NCBI GenBank assembly: GCA_963402885.1
Contig: OY727100.1
Span: 19,687,665-19,751,664 of the forward strand
Direction: 5' to 3'
DNA: 64,000 nucleotides
Origin: Antedon bifida
Taxonomy: Eukaryota > Echinodermata > Crinoidea > Comatulida > Antedonidae
The position numbers and the translations under genes were made by a program. Below the pieces are notes generated by a model that saw only the letters and a list, made by a program, of their open reading frames with translations, searched no databases and had not been told where the DNA came from. How positions within the stretch are numbered: the stretch's first letter is position 1; each line of letters opens with the position of its first letter. Below, piece by piece: positions 59,037 through 64,000 of this stretch.

Positions 59037-62000
59037 AACTCGTCACTTTGACGAGTTAGTTATCCGCACAACGACAAACGCCACGTGCACGTCATACGTT
59101 GGAATATTGCACACAGATAAAGATTATGGCATTATGACAAGAACTGAAGAATATGATATGCTGTTAGTGCTGAATTCTGTCAATTTGTGTCATATAGTAT
59201 ATACATGCAAAGAGTATAATCTGTATACATATTACATACAGTGTAGAATAGGTGAAATTACGGGACCCGCCATTTATTCCAATTTTTAACATGGCGACGG
59301 TATCAAAATGAAACACTTAAATAGCAATTTCTGGAGGAAATTATCTCAGGAACAACATATTAACGTGTAGAAGAAATTTGAATACGTAAAATATAGATGC
59401 GCACCCTTTTAAATGTGATGAACTATTACGCAAAATATGAAAATACGACTTTTTTTATTCAACTGCCATATGATGACGTCACAACATCCGATTGGCAAAA
59501 TGTTTACATGAATTCGTATCTACAATCCAATAGCTTCCAGAAAACGTTTTAATCGTGATTATCACATTTTATTCTTACGAGCTATTACAGATTAAAATTT
59601 ACTGTAAAGATGAAATTAATGACCCACGTAATTAAAATTTTTAGGCATGATGACGTCATAAAAATTAAAATATTTTTATCTCATGCTAAAGAAAGTTGAT
59701 TGACCTACACAATATATAAATTTAGGAGAAAAAGGAATACAGATAAGCGTGATGCGCTCCATTGAATGTGATGAGCAATAACGAAAGAGACAAAAATCCT
59801 AATTTTTACATTCGTGTGGCCATACGATGACGTCACAATGTTTTTTTAGCCTTATCGATGCATGATCCGATATCTACAACTCATCAACTTCTAGATTTTG
59901 TAATAAAAATAAACGGTTCACGGTTTACTTTAGAAACTATGACTGTTTAAAAAAAGACATAATTTTGACGATTTTTTAAGCTTTTTCATAAAAAACGCGC
60001 ACGAATTGTCTAATTCAACGTGTTCGTATGGCGTTATTTAAACTGGAAAAGGTCTAAATTGTTTTCAAAATTACTAGGAAAGACTTGAAAAATATAATTC
60101 AAGAGAAAAAAATATGTTTTTAACGCTACGTGCGCACCGCGTGCGTAAAAAATTGCGCGCCCGTGGGAATTTTTGACATGCTCAAAATGACAAGAAACGC
60201 ATAAAAAGTTGATTAGAAATTAATTTTGCGCATTTTGAAATTTTAAATGCACGTGCGCGCGTAACTTCTTGTGAAACATGCCATTTTTAATCCGTAGAAA
60301 GTTTGCCCCTGATATGACTTAAATTTTGTCAAAGTGTCAATACTAAATGACTTTTGGTTTTTAATCTATAATCAATCATTGAAATTCATAAAATTGCGCG
60401 TAAGTCACGTTGCGCAACTATGACGTCATTCAAAAATAGGAGGTGCACAACTTCACGTAAATGCCCATATGTTGTCAAAGTTATGAAATGTTATGTTTAC
60501 ACATTTTAGAGAAACGCGACTCACAAAAAGGAAGGAAGGATCCAAGAATAATACAGAAAAACTAGATTTGAACTCGTCACTTTGACGAGTTCGGGTTATC
60601 CGCGCAAACGCAACATGCACATACTTAACCGTATGAACCTCAACAATTATTATGCCATCCTATGACATGAAATAAATATGTTTACAGTGCTGAATTGTAC
60701 CTATTATGTAGCATACATCATATTACAGTATTTTACAGAATAAACTGTATATGTTATATACAGTGTAGCATAGACAAAATTATGAGACCCATCTTTTAAA
60801 TCCAATTATTAACACGATGACGTCATCAAATTGACATATAAAGATAACAATTTTAGAAGATAATTATCTAAATAATTACATTAAATCAAATTTGAAGAAT
60901 TTTGGGCACGTAAAAGTGAGATGCGCTCTATTTAATATGATGAGCAATAACGAAAGAGTAAAAAATCCTATATTTTACATTCGTGTGGCCATACGATGAC
61001 GTCATAACACCCGAGTGGTAAAGGTTCTGCATGAATTCATATCTACAACATATCTGCTTACATATTAAATTAAAAAAATTGGGGGTCGTGGATGATCCTG
61101 AGGAGCTATAATAGATTAAAAATAGGCTTAATTTTGACAATATGTTGTCACTTTTGCAACTAAAACGCGCGCAAATTGTCTAAATCAACGTGTTCGTATG
61201 ACGTCATTTTAATTTGAAATGATGTAAATCTTTTTTAAAATGACTAAGAAAGGCTGTAAAATCATAATTCAAGAAAAAAACACATGATTTTCATGCTCCG
61301 TGCGCACCTTACGCGTAATTTTTTTCGCGCGCGTGGGAATTTTTGACATGTTTAAATTGTCATGATCAGCGTAGAAAGTTGATTAGAAATTAATTTTGCG
61401 CATTTTAAAATTTTAAATGCGCGTGCACGCGTAACTTCTTGTGAAACATGTCATTTTTAATCCATAGAAAGTTTGCCCTTGATATGACTTAAATTTTCAC
61501 TAAGTGTCAAAACAAAATGACTTTTATTTTTTATCCTATGATCAATCATTGAAATTCATAAAATCGCGCGTAAGTCACTTTGCGCAACTCTGACGTCATT
61601 CAAAATATGGAGGTGCACAACTTCAGGTAAATGTCCATATAATGACAAAGTTATACAAAAGATATATTTACAAGAAATAGGGGATATGCTGCTCACAAAA
61701 ATCCGGGAAAGAAAGAAGAATAAAGATGAAAATGATTTTTACAATCACAAGGGTTATCCGCAACTTCTAAGTTGCGGATAACCAACTAGATTTGAACTCG
61801 TCACTTTGACGAGTTCGGGTTATCCGCGCAAATGCAACATGCACATACTTTAAACTATGAACCTCAACAATTATTATGCCATCCTATGACATGAAATAAA
61901 TATGTTTACAGTGCTGAATTGTACCTATTTTGTAGCATACAGCATATTACAGTATATACAGAATACACTGTATATGTTATATACAGTGTAGCATAGACGA

Positions 62001-64000
62001 AATTACGAGACCCATCTTTTAAATCCAATTATTAACACGATGATGTCATCAAATTGACATATAAACATAACTATTTTAGAAGCTAATTATCTAAATAATT
62101 ACATTAATACAAATTTGAAGAATTTTGGGCACGTAAAAGTGAGATGCGCTCTCGTTTAAATGCAATAAACTTTTACGCAAGAGATGAAAATATGACTTTT
62201 TGAATTAAACTGGCCATATGATGACGTCACAACATCTAATTGGCAAAATATTCACATGAATTCGTAACTACAATCCAATAGCTTCCAGAAAACGTTTTAA
62301 TCATGATTATCACTTTTTGTTCTGACGAGCTATAACAGATTAAAATTTACTGTAATGATAAAAATAAGTGCCCTACGTTATTTACATTTTTAGACATGAT
62401 GACGTCATAAAAATTAAAATATTTTAACTCATGCGAAAGATAGTTGATTGACGTAGACAATAATAAAATCTCGGGGGAAATGGAATACGTATAAGCGAGA
62501 TGCGCTCTGTTGAATGTGATGAGCAATAACGAAAGAGACAAAAATCCTATATTTTACATGCGTGTGGCCATACGATGACGTCATAACATCCGAGAGGTAA
62601 AATTTCTGCATGAAATCATTTCTACAATTTATCTTCTTGCATAATAAGTTAAAAAAATTGGGGGTCACCTTTGATCCTGAAGAGCTATAATAGATTCAAA
62701 ATAGGCATTATTTTGACAATATTTTGTAACTTTTTAAACAAAAACACGTGCAAATGGTCTAAATCAACGTGTTCGTATGACGTCATTTTAATTTGAAATT
62801 ATGTCAATCTTTTTGAAAATGACTAGGAAAGGCTGGAAAATCACAATTCAAGAGAAAAAACATGATTTTCATGCTCCGTGCGCATCTTACGCGCAGAATT
62901 GTTCGCGCGCGCGGGAATTTTTGACATGCTCAAAATGTCATGATCAGCGCAGAAAGTTGATTAGAAATTAATTTTGCGCATTTTGAAACTTTAAATGCGC
63001 GTGCGCGCGTAACTTCTTGTAAAACATGCCATTTTTAATCCATAGAAAGTTTGCCTTTGATATGACTTAAATATTCACCAAATGTCAATACAAAATGACT
63101 TTTATTTTTTATCCTATGATCAATCATTGAAATTCATAAAATCGCGCGTAAGTCACGTTGCGCAACTCTGACGTCATTTAAAATATGGAGGTGCACAACT
63201 TCAGGTAAATGTCCATATAATGACAAAGTTATACAAAAGATATATTCACAAGCAATAGGGGATATGCGACGCACAAAAATCCGGGAAAGAAAGAAGAATA
63301 ACAAAGAAGATGAAAAAAAAGATATTTACAATCACATGGGTTATCCTGCAACTAAGTTGCGGATAACCAACTAGATTTGAACTCGTCACTTTGACGAGTT
63401 CGGGTTATCCGCGCAAACGCAACATGCACATACGTTTAAAATATATGAACGCCGACAATTATTATGCCATCCTATGACATAATTAAATATGTTTACAGTG
63501 CTGAATTGTACCTATTTTGTAGCATACAGCATATTACAGTATTTACAGAATACATTGTATGTTATATACAGTGCAGCATAGACGAAATTACGAGACCCAT
63601 CTTTTAAATCCAATTATTAACAAGATGACGTCATCAAATTGACATATAAAGATAACAATTTTTGAAGATAATTATCTAAATAATTACATTAATACAAATT
63701 TGAAGAATTTTGAGCACGTAAAAGTGAGATGCGCTCTCGTTTAAATGCAATGAACTTTTACGCAAGAGATGAAAATATGACTTTTTGAATTCAACTGGCC
63801 ATATGATGACGTCACAACATCTGATTGGCAAAATATTCACATGAATTTGTATCTACAATCCAATAGCTTCCAGAAAACGTTTTAATCATGATTATCACTT
63901 TTTATTCTGACGAGTTATAACAGATTGAAATTTACTGTAAAGATGAAAATAGTTGACCCACGTTATTTACATTTTTAGACATGATGACGTCATAAAAATT
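59037..64000 (+). repeat. Tandem array of 1.2-1.6-kb monomers, TGACGTCA-rich
   Basis: The hairpin AACTCGTCA-CTT-TGACGAGTT marks each monomer start at 59,037, 60,571, 61,795 and 63,380, so the spacing is about 1,534, 1,224 and 1,585 bp; the last monomer runs off the right edge. Landmarks repeat in order: GGTTATCCGCGCAAA, TTATGCCATCCTATGACAT, ATACAGTGTAGCATAGACG, GATGCGCTC and GCGCGCGTAACTTCTTG. At least 16 TGACGTCA palindromes are present. The 1,224-bp monomer lacks a block kept by its neighbours. No coding frame spans a monomer. Confidence 0.88.

Overview
The window looks like an invertebrate animal nuclear genome. Genes are split into many small GT-AG exons, most of the sequence is AT-rich non-coding DNA, and LINE, SINE and MITE debris is dense. 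The palindrome-based word TAGGCCTA recurs throughout. An IgSF receptor, an LRRC69-like gene and these repeats fit a marine deuterostome, possibly an echinoderm; that placement is inference from style, not proof.

Left edge (1-1,100): two exons of an LRRC69-like leucine-rich-repeat gene on the minus strand, with a LINE 3' end at the extreme left. From 1,100 to 3,957 no gene is visible, only one tRNA-derived SINE.

3,964-15,004: a large DNA transposon with TATGGAACG termini, about 415-bp terminal inverted repeats (TIRs) built of short tandem units, and a 6-bp target duplication AATTAG. It carries two convergent, intron-containing, fully open genes. A five-exon DDE integrase/transposase (431 aa) is on plus. 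A 13-exon HECT ubiquitin ligase (718 aa) with UBZ4-like and UIM-like ubiquitin-binding modules is on minus. Both proteins begin with a homologous SAM-like module, and both genes start just inside a TIR. A 5'-truncated LINE has inserted into the right TIR. This is the most interesting system in the window.

15,011-22,878: gene-poor. It holds non-autonomous elements, a cluster of six TTGCGCAA palindromes, a tRNA-like SINE and a LINE relic.

22,879-52,002: one large plus-strand gene for a type I immunoglobulin-superfamily receptor. It has a signal peptide split over two exons, a V-type Ig, a C2-type Ig, one membrane helix and a long tail ending in an ITIM (LHYADL) and an ITSM-like motif (TLYCSI). 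The middle of the tail comes from tiny phase-2 cassette exons, several of which lie in a threefold, nearly identical tandem duplication (32,492 to about 41,520). The introns hold MITEs, foldbacks, a retro-insertion and a perfect 24-bp hairpin.

52,732-56,000: LINE relics, one of them bracketed by 0.2-kb direct repeats. A lone signal-peptide exon lies at 56,822. From 59,037 to the right edge there is a tandem array of 1.2-1.6-kb repeats dense in TGACGTCA sites and hairpins.

Exon models were assembled by eye from splice consensus, reading phase and family resemblance. They have not been checked with transcripts or database searches.
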